This document shows, piece after piece, positions 1 through 9,142 of a DNA stretch of 22,381 bases. The notes below the pieces were generated by a model. The model saw nothing but the letters and a program-made list of their open reading frames with translations. It was not told the DNA's origin and ran no database searches. The stretch is taken from contig BDIU01000421.1 in NCBI GenBank assembly GCA_002118135.1, positions 1-22,381 on the forward strand, written 5' to 3'. Made by a program: the position numbers and the translations under genes. The DNA comes from Trebouxia sp. TZW2008 (taxonomy: Eukaryota; Chlorophyta; Trebouxiophyceae; Trebouxiales; Trebouxiaceae). Position 1 is the stretch's first letter; every line of letters begins with the position of its first letter.

Positions 1-241
1 CGGAGTGTGGCGATGGCACACCCAAATTCAAATCAGGGGTATCGAGTAATTTGACTACGGTTGTCCCGGACGTAACGCCTGTAACGCTCAAGGTCAACGT
101 ACCCAGAGCTATGTCTTGCATAAGCAGTGCTCTGTGTAGAAAAGGCAACGCCAGGATAGGGCAGCCTCGATTCAGCATGCCACGAGAACATCTCCAAACG
201 GCTTGAACAATCTGGGTCGCGTTTCTTGCGCGTAGTCAGCG
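1..241. other. 5' flank of the M20 peptidase gene
   Basis: No gene is supported here. Open frames are short and resemble no protein family I know. The stretch probably holds the 5' untranslated region and proximal promoter of the gene whose ATG is at 242. I see no clear TATA box. Confidence 0.4.
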
Positions 242-3200
242 ATGCTTGCAAAAGGCTTCGCCGTGATCATCGCTGTGATTGCGACTGTCACTGCAATCGT
301 TCAGCCACTCATGCGGAGTGACATCACAACAAGTCGACATCAGCACGGTAAAGGTGCATGCTCGCCCAAGTTCCGCATCGAGACGTGTCAGCAGTGGCAT
401 GCCATGCAGAGCTTGTCAATATCACACTGTCCGACAGTGTCAAAGCAGTCGATGCTCTCGCACAGCTGCTGAAACTCCGTACCGTCAGCAGATCCGAAGC
501 CCAAGAAAGCCACGTTCTAGATCCCAGCCAATTCAAGCTAGCACACGATCACCTGCGCAAGTCATACCCGCTTGTATGGAAGCACCTCAACGTCGAGACG
601 GTGAGCACACGTTTCATGCACGCGCAGCATATTGCACGCTCGCGCGCCTCTGCCTACCTCGTTCAGATGACATTTGATTCGTTCAGGTCGCCAAACACAG
701 TTTGCTGTTTCATTGGCAAGGCAGCAAGACAGCTCTGAATCCAGTCTTGTTTGTCAGTCACCTTGATGTGGTTCCAGCAACAGAGGGGCCAAGCAGTGAA
801 TGGAGCACTGCACCCTTTGGAGGCAGTGTCCATGACAAGTGAGGTGCTTGCCTTATGCACCTTGAGATCTGATCTTCATGCATGCAAGGTTGACATGCAC
901 AATGCTGTGTGCACATTTACTCATGCATTGCACTCGTTCCAGGCAGTGTTCATGACAAGCGAAGTGCTTACCTTATGTACCTCATGATGTGATCTTCCAG
1001 CATGCAAGCTTGACATGCACATCTCCATGTTCAGAGTTGCGATTACATTGCAGCAATACAGCTTGGTTGAAGCCCTTTTGAAGCAGTTGTCTATCTGAGA
1101 AGTGTGAGATTTGCATCGAATGACTGATGTCTTCTGCTCACTGTCGACCTGACCAAGCAGACTTGGGCAGCGACTTGACCTAGCCCGAGCTCAGCTTACC
1201 TCCCACATGTTCAACCAAATTATCAACTGCATGCGAGCATTGCTGGTGTGAATGGCTGGTGTAAACGGCAAGCATAGCGAGACTGATGGCAATGCTCTGA
1301 GAGTACACCTTGTTTGCCTGCAATCCTGTATGGAGCCATGTCATGCTGACTCACCTCACCTCCCGTCATGCACAGTTCAAATGGTTTTGGATAGCACAGG
1401 ACCGAACTGATTGAGGGCAGTTGATTGCTCCAATACATACCTAGCTGGGCCTGCTGAGCCTATCTAGCACACATTCAGAATGAAATGAAGCAAATGCTGA
1501 CTTGCAGCCTCATTCTGTTTCTTGTTATACAGTTACATCTGGGGTAGAGGTGCAATGGACCTCAAGTTCATGGTCATCGCTCTGCTAGAAGCCGTCACTG
1601 AGCTACTCAAGTCTAGCTGGTAAGACCATGTTTCCTGTACATCTGTCACACAGCAGTTTGTCATGGCAAACGCCTTGTTATGCTTGTTAGTCAGCACATG
1701 TCCCACAGGGAGACTATGCCGTTCTTCTGTTTGTGAGCATGGGTTGGAGTCTTCACTCAAGACACACCTCAAAGGCAGATTAAAGGAGTCAGTCAGATCA
1801 AGCTGACAGGACCATTTTCATGCACAGTGTGTGTACAACTGTGTGATGCAGAACAATCAGGTCTTTGAGACTGGTCTGCTCCCTGATTCTATGACAGTTT
1901 TGACCCATGCATCTTGGCATCTGACAGAACCCATGTTTGATGACTGTGGTTGTTGTGGCTTTGCAGAACACAACACGTCAGCAAGGAAATTCCTTGTTTC
2001 AGGTAAGGTGTAACACTGTAACGAATTAGCGCGAGAGCAATGTCCCAAAGTGGGTGGTGTTCAGATCCAGTTAGGCCTGCCAGGAATGAGCAAGTGTGCA
2101 GGGATGCCTCTAGCGGTCTTCCAGGTGTCAAGTCCATCCTTTGGGATATCGCTCTTGCGCTAATTCATTACAGTGGCTCCAAAACCAAAGTGGGTGGTGT
2201 TCAGATAACGCCTTCAGCTTGATGCCGGCTACAAGACTCAACGCAGTTATTGGGTGATGATTATCTCTGTGCTTTAAGCATACAGTCAGCAGTCTAGATT
2301 CAGTATGATTGATTGATAGTGTAAAGCCTCATGGCGTTACAATCACTTGACAGGTGAAGTTGAGCTTGCAGGCAGCCTGAACGCTCACTGTACCTTGCTT
2401 TTGGGCATGATGAAGAAGTAGGTGGGGACAGAGGGGCAGGGGCAATAGCCAGCTTGCTGGAATCCAGGGGGGTAACTCTGGACATGGTTGTAGATGAAGG
2501 GGGCCCAATCTTGACCGATGGTCTGCCCTCTCTGTTGCGCGCCCCAACACAGATTGCTCTTGTGGGCACAGCTGAAAAGGTCAGCTATTAGTAACATGTG
2601 CACTCAACAGATTGCTCTTGTGTGGGCACTGCTGAGAGAGTGAACGTTGTGAGCAGAAGTGAAGCGAAAGTTGATTTGAAACTGTATTGAGTTTTGCATG
2701 CGTCATGTCTATATCTGTGAGTATCAATTTCCTCCATTGATACTACAGAAAGCTACATGTCTGCAGGGCACATTGCAGCAGTATCTGTGTTGCGTAGTGT
2801 GTCCCTCATCTTGACAGCATGCTGTTGTCATTGTTCACTGTGTGTCAAGGGTTCCAGTCACAGGCTTTGCTTTCTTTGCAATGTGGTGCCTAGCTTCAGC
2901 TGCAGTGTATCAAACCTTGCAGACCCAAACAGCATTACTCGTTGCTGTCTATGACCAAAAGACAGTCCCTCAACACCAATTGCTAGCATCATTGGCAACA
3001 CTGACGCAGAGTCAACTTCAGTATCTGAACATATGACTTGGAGGAGCTCAGTAACGGCAAATCTTGCTGAGACAAAGCTTGCATCAAGTGACTGACATTT
3101 CGCAATGAGTGTGGCAACTTTCTGGCTTGGCTGCAGGGTTACAGCAGCATTGTGGCAAACGTGAGTGGTAGTGGAGGGCATGCAATGACACCTCCTACAG

Positions 3201-6200
3201 ACCACTCCACAGTGAGTGCTGAGCATCCTGCTGCTCTGTTTTCATCTATTGCAATACCAACAAAAGGCATCCTGCTGCCTTGTTATTGTCTATTTTGACA
3301 ACAACAAAAGGCATCCTGCTGCTCTGTCATTACTGCATTCATCACTCACCCAGGTTGAAACTCGTCAGCCTCTCTGTACCGCCCCCGTGACCAATTTCAT
3401 GAAGAACCACTTGACTTTACACAGCATGAACCGTGCAGATGTCATCTGAACATGCTGCGGTACCCAGGTGCTACCACTGGTGTCAGCATTCATGCAGTCA
3501 GTCAATTCAACAGTATTTTGCCTTCTACATGTTGGCTCAAATGTTGCTTTGTGCACATGCCAGGATTGGGGCTGTCAAATGATTTGCTTAGATGAAATTC
3601 ATGCTACACAGGTGCCACCACTGGTGTCAGCATTTGTGCAGTCAGTCTATACACCAGTATCATGCCCTTTGCATGTCGGCTGAAATGTTGCTTTGCACAC
3701 ATGCTAGATTTGGCACTGGCAACTGATTTGCTTAGATAAAATTCATGCTACACAGGTGCCTGCACTGATGTCGGCATTTGTGCAATTAGTCAATTCAGCA
3801 GTACCAAGCCTTCTGCATGTCAGCTGAAATGTTGCACATGTAAGAATTTCTCCTATCAACTGTTTTGCTGAGATGAAATTGATGCTGTACAAGCGCCTGC
3901 ATTGATGTCAGCGTTGGTACAGTCAGTTGACCGGGACCCCCCTGCCATACAGCTGACCCCTCCCTGTGACCCACCTTATGAGTTAGGTGACCTGCGACAT
4001 GACAGAACATTGTAATGTCAGCTGAAATTGATGCTGTGCACAGGTGCCAGCACTGATGTCAGCGTTAGTGCATTCAGTTGAAAGGGATCCCCCTGCTATA
4101 CAGCTGACCCCCCCTGTGACCCACCTCATGCAGGGGCTGGCCCCTGCCTGCCCAAACCCTGTCCTGGGCTTCTTGCTCAAACACAGTGAGAACAGGTGCT
4201 ATGATCGACATGATGCTTTGATTGTATCAATCCAGAGTTTTTACCCTGCTTGCTGGAATATGCACAATGTTGAGGTTTGCTGCAAATTGTAGCGCCTGGT
4301 TGTCAATGAATGGCAGAGTCTGTTTGTCACCTATGCAAATATCTTAGGAGAAAACTGGCATGGCTTTTGGCCAAGTACAGCCCAAACACTGCCGCTATGG
4401 TAAGGCCAGCAATTGCAGTCCCTAGGATGATGCAATTCAGTCAAAACAGAGTTGTGCGCCAAGTTCAATTGTGGTGTGCATGCAGCAACCAATGACCTGC
4501 AACCTGATAAACCCATTGCAACCTATGCAGGTTCATTGGAAAGCTAATGGCGTGGCTTTTGGCTGAGTCCAGCCCAAACACTGCAGCGATGCTAAGGACC
4601 ACAGTTGCAGTCCCTAGGATGATGCATTCCGGTCAACACATGCTTGTGTCCCAGTTTCAACTGTGTTGTGCTTGCAGCGACCAATGACCTACAAGCTGAC
4701 AAACTCATTGCAAGCTATGCAGGTTTATGGGAAAGCTATTAGCATGGCTTGTGGCCATGTCTGGCCTAGACTCTGCAGCTGTGGTGAGGACTACAGTTGG
4801 AGGGACCAGGATGCATGCTGGTTCTGCTGATAACGTATTGCCTGACATCCTTTCAGTGCTGTTCAACTTCAGGCTGATGCTTGGACAGTATTCATTGCTG
4901 CTTATGCAGAATTATTGGAAAGCTGCTGGCATGGCTTTTGGCCAAGTCCGGTCCAAATACCGCAGCTGTGGTGAGGACTACAGTTGGGGTCACCAGGATG
5001 AATGCCGGCTCTGCTGATAACATGTTGCCAGATACTGGATCAGTGCTGCTCAACTTCAGGCTGTTGCCTGGTGAGCATACTCTCATGTGCTGCCATTGGA
5101 CAGTCCAGCCTGACAACATGTTGCCAGACATTGGCTGGCTGTTGTCGACTTCAGGCTGTTGCCTATTCAGCATTGCGTTGTCTTGCAATCAGCGCCTGGC
5201 AAATTGCTGTGCTGTGCTGTGCTGTGCTGTGCTGTGCTGCGCTGCGCTGAGGCATGAGTCTCCAAACACACCACAAAGGTGCTGTGCATGTGCAGGTCAT
5301 GATCTAGATTACCCGAGAAGGTATTTGCAGAAGCATCTGCCCAAGCTGGCAGTAAAAGTTACATTGCAGCCTGTTCAGGGTCAAAAGGCCCGGGAAGCCA
5401 CTCCTGTGTCATCTCCCGCCAATGAGCAGTTTGAAATTGTGGCCAGAGCTGTGTACGAAACCGTGCAGCCTCCTCAGGTGGCTTTCCGCTCTTCTTGCTC
5501 TTTGGCCTTGGTTCTTCTTCTCAGCACGCTTTGCCTGTTTGCCCTTCATCAAGCGGTTTGAAATTGTGGCCAAAGCTGTGTACAAAATTGTGCAGCCTCC
5601 CCAGGTGGCTTTCTCATCTTCTTGCTCTTTGGCCTTGCTGCTTCTTCCTATTCTTTCGCCATTGAGCGTTGTTTTGGGACAGAATTGTTTGCAGACAACG
5701 CATTGCTTCTGTTTGCACCTAGCAGGGTCACACACCCTCAGCAAGCATTTGAAGAATGGCGATGATGTTTGACTTGCAGGGTATTGTTGTGGTGCCACAC
5801 CTCATGACTGGGGCATCAGATTCCCGCCACTATTTGAATCTCACTGCCAATGGAGTGTACCGCTTTTTCCCGCTCTCTATGAACATGACAGCGGGAGACG
5901 TGAAGCGTGTTCATGGCATAGATGAACGAATCAAGGTTCGCGTCTGATCTGCTGCCTTTATATTCTTGCTCAAGCCTTGAATTTGCAGAAATGGAACTTC
6001 ACTCAACAGGTCTCCGGCAGGTTCACCAATACAAGCTTGCAGCTCAGTCCCTGCTATCAATCTGTGTTCCAACAAGTTATTTTTCATAAATATCGGACTC
6101 TGCCACAGTCAGTGTTGCCATGTCAGGTCTGAGTGCTGTCACGTATTTCATGTGACGCAGCCCATCAAATGATACTGATGCTCCACATTGCAGCTCTTCT

Positions 6201-6974
6201 GCATGCAGACGGACTTGTGTCACAGTCAGTGTTCGCATGTCATGTCGCAGTGCTGTCATGCGTCTCATGTGGTGCAGCTCATCAAACAGTATCAATGCTC
6301 CACATTGCAGCTGTTTTGCATGCAGGCAGACTTCTGCCACAGTCCGTGGTCGCACGTCATGTCACAGGCTTTCTCTGCAAATTATGCGCTGCAGATAATG
6401 AAATGATAATGATTGCTCTCGTGCATGCAGACCAAAGGCTGCCACAGTCGGTGTTTGCATGTCATGTTGCAGTGTTTCTGTGCAGATTATGTGCTGCTGA
6501 TCATGAAACGATACTGCTGCTCCACCTTGGTCGAGCAGACCGAAGGCTGCTACAGGCAATGTTGGCACATCATGTCGCAGTGTTTCTGTGCAGATTATGT
6601 GTTGCAGATCATAAAATGATACTGATGCTCCACATTGCTCTAGTGCATGCAGACAGAACTCTGCCACAGTCAGTGTTCGCATGTCATGTTGCAGTGTTTC
6701 TATGCCAATCATGTGCTGCAGATTGTGAAATGATACTGCTGCTCTACGTTGCTCTTGTGCATGCGGACAGAAGATTGCCACAGGCAGTGTTGGCACATTA
6801 CGCATCTCACAGTCTTGTTTTGCATGTTGTGTGCTGCAGCTCGTCAATTGAGACTGATACTTCACATTGCAGGTGGACGACTTTCTGCTTGCCATCAAGG
6901 TGTATATCAGAATGATGCAGCTGGCTTGCGGCAACCGAGAGCAGCTGACTCGCACCTCTTCATCCACATCGTGA
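242..6974 (+). CDS. M20 family metallopeptidase (PM20D1 / carboxypeptidase S type), 11 exons
   Basis: Exons: 242-347, 410-600, 687-838, 1533-1619, 2372-2579, 3137-3211, 4044-4195, 4910-5070, 5296-5477, 5780-5935, 6873-6974; 1572 nt, 523 aa, every junction in phase. Family members are zinc enzymes that hydrolyse (PM20D1 also forms) amide bonds of N-acyl amino acids or C-terminal dipeptide bonds. Visible motifs: hydrophobic signal anchor at residues about 5-21; HLDVVP with metal ligand H124 and catalytic D126; GRGAMDLK (D159, bridging); GHDEE (E193 general base, E194 ligand); VDEGG (D220); SGGHAMTPP (259-268) in the dimerisation domain; MTGASDSRHY (447-456); KRVHGIDERI with final ligand H483. 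Their spacing closely matches human PM20D1 as I recall it, and the length is normal for the family. The anchor implies an ER, vacuolar or secreted location. TGTAA follows the stop by 20 nt. Introns 3 and 5-10 contain decayed tandem copies of neighbouring exon edges. Family assignment is firm; substrate is unknown. Confidence 0.93.
811..1029 (+). repeat. Tandem copy of exon 3 3' edge in M20 intron 3
   Basis: Two units about 120 bp apart. The unit at 811-930 holds the end of exon 3 and its donor (GACAA, then GTGAGG). The copy at 931-1029 repeats it with substitutions, and its donor reads GCGAAG, so the GT is lost and the copy cannot be used as a normal splice donor. Confidence 0.8.
2014..2175. 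repeat. Foldback inverted repeat in M20 intron 4
   Basis: Arms 2014-2050 and 2139-2175 are 37 bp each and match as inverted repeats at 33 of 37 positions, around an 88 bp spacer. The word AAGTGGGTGGTGTTCAGAT also recurs directly, just after the left arm (about 2048) and just after the right arm (about 2188). This may be a small MITE-like foldback element or a duplicated and inverted intron piece. No terminal target-site duplication is evident. Confidence 0.7.
2547..2640 (+). repeat. Tandem copy of exon 5 3' edge in M20 intron 5
   Basis: The end of exon 5 (ACAGATTGCTCTTGTG and following, 2547-2580) is repeated about 58 bp downstream at 2605-2640. The GG-T donor of the real exon has become GAGAGTG in the copy, so the copy no longer has the same splice site. 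Confidence 0.75.
3221..3335 (+). repeat. Triple 44-bp repeat after M20 exon 6
   Basis: The word GCATCCTGCTGC with nearby sequence occurs at about 3223, 3265 and 3309, a period near 44 bp. It begins directly downstream of the exon 6 donor (GTGAGT at 3212), so the amplified piece is the first part of intron 6. Confidence 0.75.
3468..4195 (+). repeat. Five-copy array of the M20 exon 7 acceptor edge
   Basis: Exon-7-like starts lie at 3468, 3612, 3756, 3894 and 4044 (spacings 144, 144, 138, 150). Each unit carries the end of intron 6 (a TTGCTTAGATGAAATT-like stretch, then an acceptor) plus the beginning of exon 7 (GTGCC..ACTG.TGTCAGC). Only the last copy, 4044-4195, keeps the whole exon in frame with a donor. 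The fourth extends far into the exon, but an extra base near the CTGTGACCC stretch shifts its frame, and its acceptor AG is followed by altered sequence. Confidence 0.85.
4339..5175 (+). repeat. Five-copy array of M20 exon 8
   Basis: Exon-8-like units start at 4339, 4531, 4723 and 4910, with a partial fifth at about 5101-5175; period 187-192 bp. All four long copies remain open in the correct frame through the (V/L)R(T/P) region, and copies 2, 3 and 4 have an AG acceptor in the right place. Only 4910-5070 has the GTGAGC donor. Copy 3 reads ACAGTA there, and copy 5 lacks both the start and the donor. Copy 4 is therefore taken as the functional exon. Confidence 0.87.
5206..5245 (+). repeat. GCTGT pentanucleotide microsatellite
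   Basis: Six uninterrupted GCTGT units followed by two GCTGC units, inside intron 8 of the M20 gene. It is a simple repeat just upstream of the exon 9 acceptor (5295). Confidence 0.92.
5425..5640 (+). repeat. Tandem duplication of M20 exon 9 3' edge
   Basis: The exon 9 end encoding FEIVARAVYETVQPPQ is repeated about 127 bp downstream as FEIVAKAVYKIVQPPQ, with the following intron start (GTGGCTTTC..TCTTGCTCTTTGGCC). The second copy keeps the CAG/GTGGCT donor at 5604 and is preceded by a pyrimidine-rich acceptor ending at 5524. This makes a second candidate exon at 5525-5604. Confidence 0.88.
6103..6872 (+). repeat. Seven-copy array spanning the M20 exon 11 acceptor region
   Basis: Units start near 6103, 6220, 6337, 6442, 6550, 6663 and 6778 (period about 105-117 bp). 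Each opens with a CCACAGTCAGTGTT-like motif and most end in a GATACTGATGCTCCACATTG-like stretch. The last unit runs directly into the true acceptor CATTGCAG before exon 11 at 6873. Long open frames on both strands here are by-products of the repetition. Confidence 0.88.
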
Positions 6975-7920
6975 CGGCTGCTGCTATCAAAATCTGTAAC
7001 TGCAAGGACTGATTTGTCAGGATATGATCTGCGTCCTGGCTGTGAGGGGATCAGTTGTGTCTCAAGCATTTGCAGTTCAACAGGCTGACACCTGTTCACC
7101 CATATCATGATTGCTACTGCTGCCTCTCCACTTACAGCTCACATTGCGTTGTTGACACAGCACTTGATGATGGTTTCACGCGGCTAGACAGTGGCTGTGT
7201 GCAGCTTGCTTGCGGCAGCCGCTCGCAGCTAGCGAGCACCTCTTCTGACACAGCATGATGGGCATTACTTGCAGCTTGACAACCATTTGTAGCAAGCACT
7301 TTGTCTTGATTGCACATGACCACTGTCTAGCCGTGTGTGGCTAGCTGCTACTTCTTTGGACCCATCATGGCGGCTGCTGCTGCTCTAAGATCATCAAACA
7401 CAGTCAGGCAGCCCACTGTGGTGATTGCACGCAGCTATTGTTCAGCCATGTCCGGCCTACTTGTATCAGCCGTCAGCAACGGCTGCTGCGGCTGAGCCAG
7501 CCCAATGAATGCAAAGGAGGGCACTGATAGATAGTGAAGAGCAACTATCTGGCACCTCTTCAGCCGCATGACGATGGCGGCTGCTGCTGCTTCCAGCAGT
7601 TGAAGTCCAATGAATCACAAAGGACAGCAACATTGGACAGCCAAGAGCAGCCGGCTGGCACCTCTTCAGCCGCATTATGATAGCGGTTGCTTTCTCTACA
7701 CTTTGATTCTTGGCAAGCACAATCAAGAGAGCGTCATGATAACTGCTGCTGCTCCAAGTAGTCAAAGCTCAATAAGCCCAAAGGAGGGCACTATTGCATA
7801 GCTATTGCTGTCTCAGTTGTGGCTTGACAAGCGCAATGAGAAGCACTTCCTCGAAGACGTGAGCACTTCACTGTCTCAAAAGCGAGCTGGCACTTCCTCA
7901 GTCACAATGGCTACTGTTGT
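6938..7920 (+). repeat. Decayed copies of the terminal exon in the M20 3' flank
   Basis: The end of exon 11 and adjoining 3' sequence (CAGCTGACTCGCACCTCTTC to GGCTGCTGCT, 6942-6985) recurs in degraded form at about 7081-7128, 7191-7270, 7340-7390, 7536-7590, 7645-7690 and 7881-7920. The shared core is GCACCTCTTC followed by CATNATGRCGGCTGCTGCTGC. None carries a full reading frame of the exon. Confidence 0.75.
6995..6999 (+). terminator. TGTAA poly(A) signal of the M20 gene
   Basis: TGTAA begins 20 nt after the TGA stop at 6972-6974. This pentamer is the common polyadenylation signal in chlorophyte algae, and the position supports the modelled gene end. Confidence 0.55.
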
Positions 7921-9142
7921 GCCAAACAGTGGCAAGCGCAATGCAAAGCAGGATGCGGTGGCCATGGCTGTCTGGATGTCTGCACTCAGAGCAATGGTAA
8001 GAGAGAAGAGAGAGAGAATAATTTTGAAGGCATGCCCATCTCAGATGTGATAACAGTTTAACACTTGTAGCTCAAGAGGCAGAATGGCAGCAATGCTATG
8101 GTGGCTTTTGCTGCCTAGCAGCGTAGTGGACAGCACTTAGTGCTGATTGTTGCCTGACCAATTGTGGCAGGACAAGCACATGAGCAGCACAGAAGGGACA
8201 GCGGCTGAGCTTAGTACTGGTGTCAGGCAACACAATAGAGGCTTAGGTCATCGTGCAGGCAAACAATCAAATTCATGTGTCAAATGGCATCATCATTTTT
8301 AGCAACTCACAAGATCTTTGGCGTTGCGGGCGGCTGTGAACTCATTAGACATTTTATTCATAGACCACTGTACTAGCACAAGAATGGAGTGGTTGCAGTC
8401 AGTGTGGGATTCCTCTTGCTAGCTCACTCTGACAGATGAAGAACTACGTGCTCATGCTGTTACTGCAGTGAACGTACTGTGTTACTGAGCTGAAATGGCC
8501 CCTTGCCAGTTGCTGAATGCTGACGCTAGTGAAGTTGCGCAAAGAAAGAAAGAGCTCCGTTTTGTGTAGTATGTGTCACAGACAGGTGTCCTGATAGTGA
8601 TGCAGCTTTGACATGTTAGCAGCTGCAGCAAAGTAATACGGCCTGAGTGAACAACAGAAGAGCCTTGATTACAGAGCACTGCTGCGTAGAGCTGTGACAG
8701 ACTGTTACCATTGCTCGCCATTTGATGCATGTGCAGTCAAGAAAGCAAGACCACAGCTTACATTCTGGTGTTACGCCAGCCTACAAACAGATTTCATCCA
8801 GTGTACAGGTTTCACATCTGTAGTCTCAAAAACTCTGACAACCATGCATGACACATGCTGTCAGCATACACAGCCATTATCAAGCGCTTACAAGCAAACG
8901 CCTGGCAAATTACTGACCTCATGAAAAGCCAATGCAGCAACGGCATTTCTACCAGAAAATGTTGCTACACAATACTAATGACTACCATTGCACATCGACC
9001 TACACAACAAAAACAGTGCCAAAATGTGCTGTTGCACGTCTCTTGTTTGGCTTTTAGTGTCTTTGGCGTCATCACATTGCTGATCTCATGCATATGCATC
9101 TGAAACAAACCCTATCCAGCAGCGAAACCACAGCCCTTGCCC
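7921..9142. other. Intergenic stretch between convergent M20 and GATA genes
   Basis: No gene is supported. An open frame at 7805-8050 (+) overlaps the last terminal-exon repeat and ends soon after a GTAAGAG donor-like site. Related words (GGCTTGACAAGCGCAATGAG at 7820 and GGCAGGACAAGCACATGAGC at 8165) suggest more decayed tandem repeats. From about 8220 to 9142 I see only short frames and no recognisable motif; it should include the GATA gene's 3' untranslated region. Confidence 0.4.

Noticed and set aside
3468..4195. CRISPR array
   Set aside because: Units are 138-150 bp, imperfect, contain coding sequence and lack short identical repeats with unique spacers; the genome is eukaryotic.
4881..5561. 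226-codon plus-strand open frame as a separate gene
   Set aside because: It contains exons 8 and 9 of the M20 gene in one frame, joined by an intron that happens to be open. The family motifs and splice sites fit two exons better.
5409..5798. Lys/Arg-rich minus-strand frame (129 codons)
   Set aside because: Antisense shadow of exon 9 and its duplicate; the plus strand carries the M20 protein match.
6133..6915. 260-codon plus-strand open frame
   Set aside because: It lies across the seven-copy repeat in M20 intron 10 and its protein is the same segment repeated; it overlaps the start of exon 11 in a different frame.
6362..7108. 248-codon minus-strand open frame
   Set aside because: Antisense to the same tandem array and exon 11; repetition explains its length.
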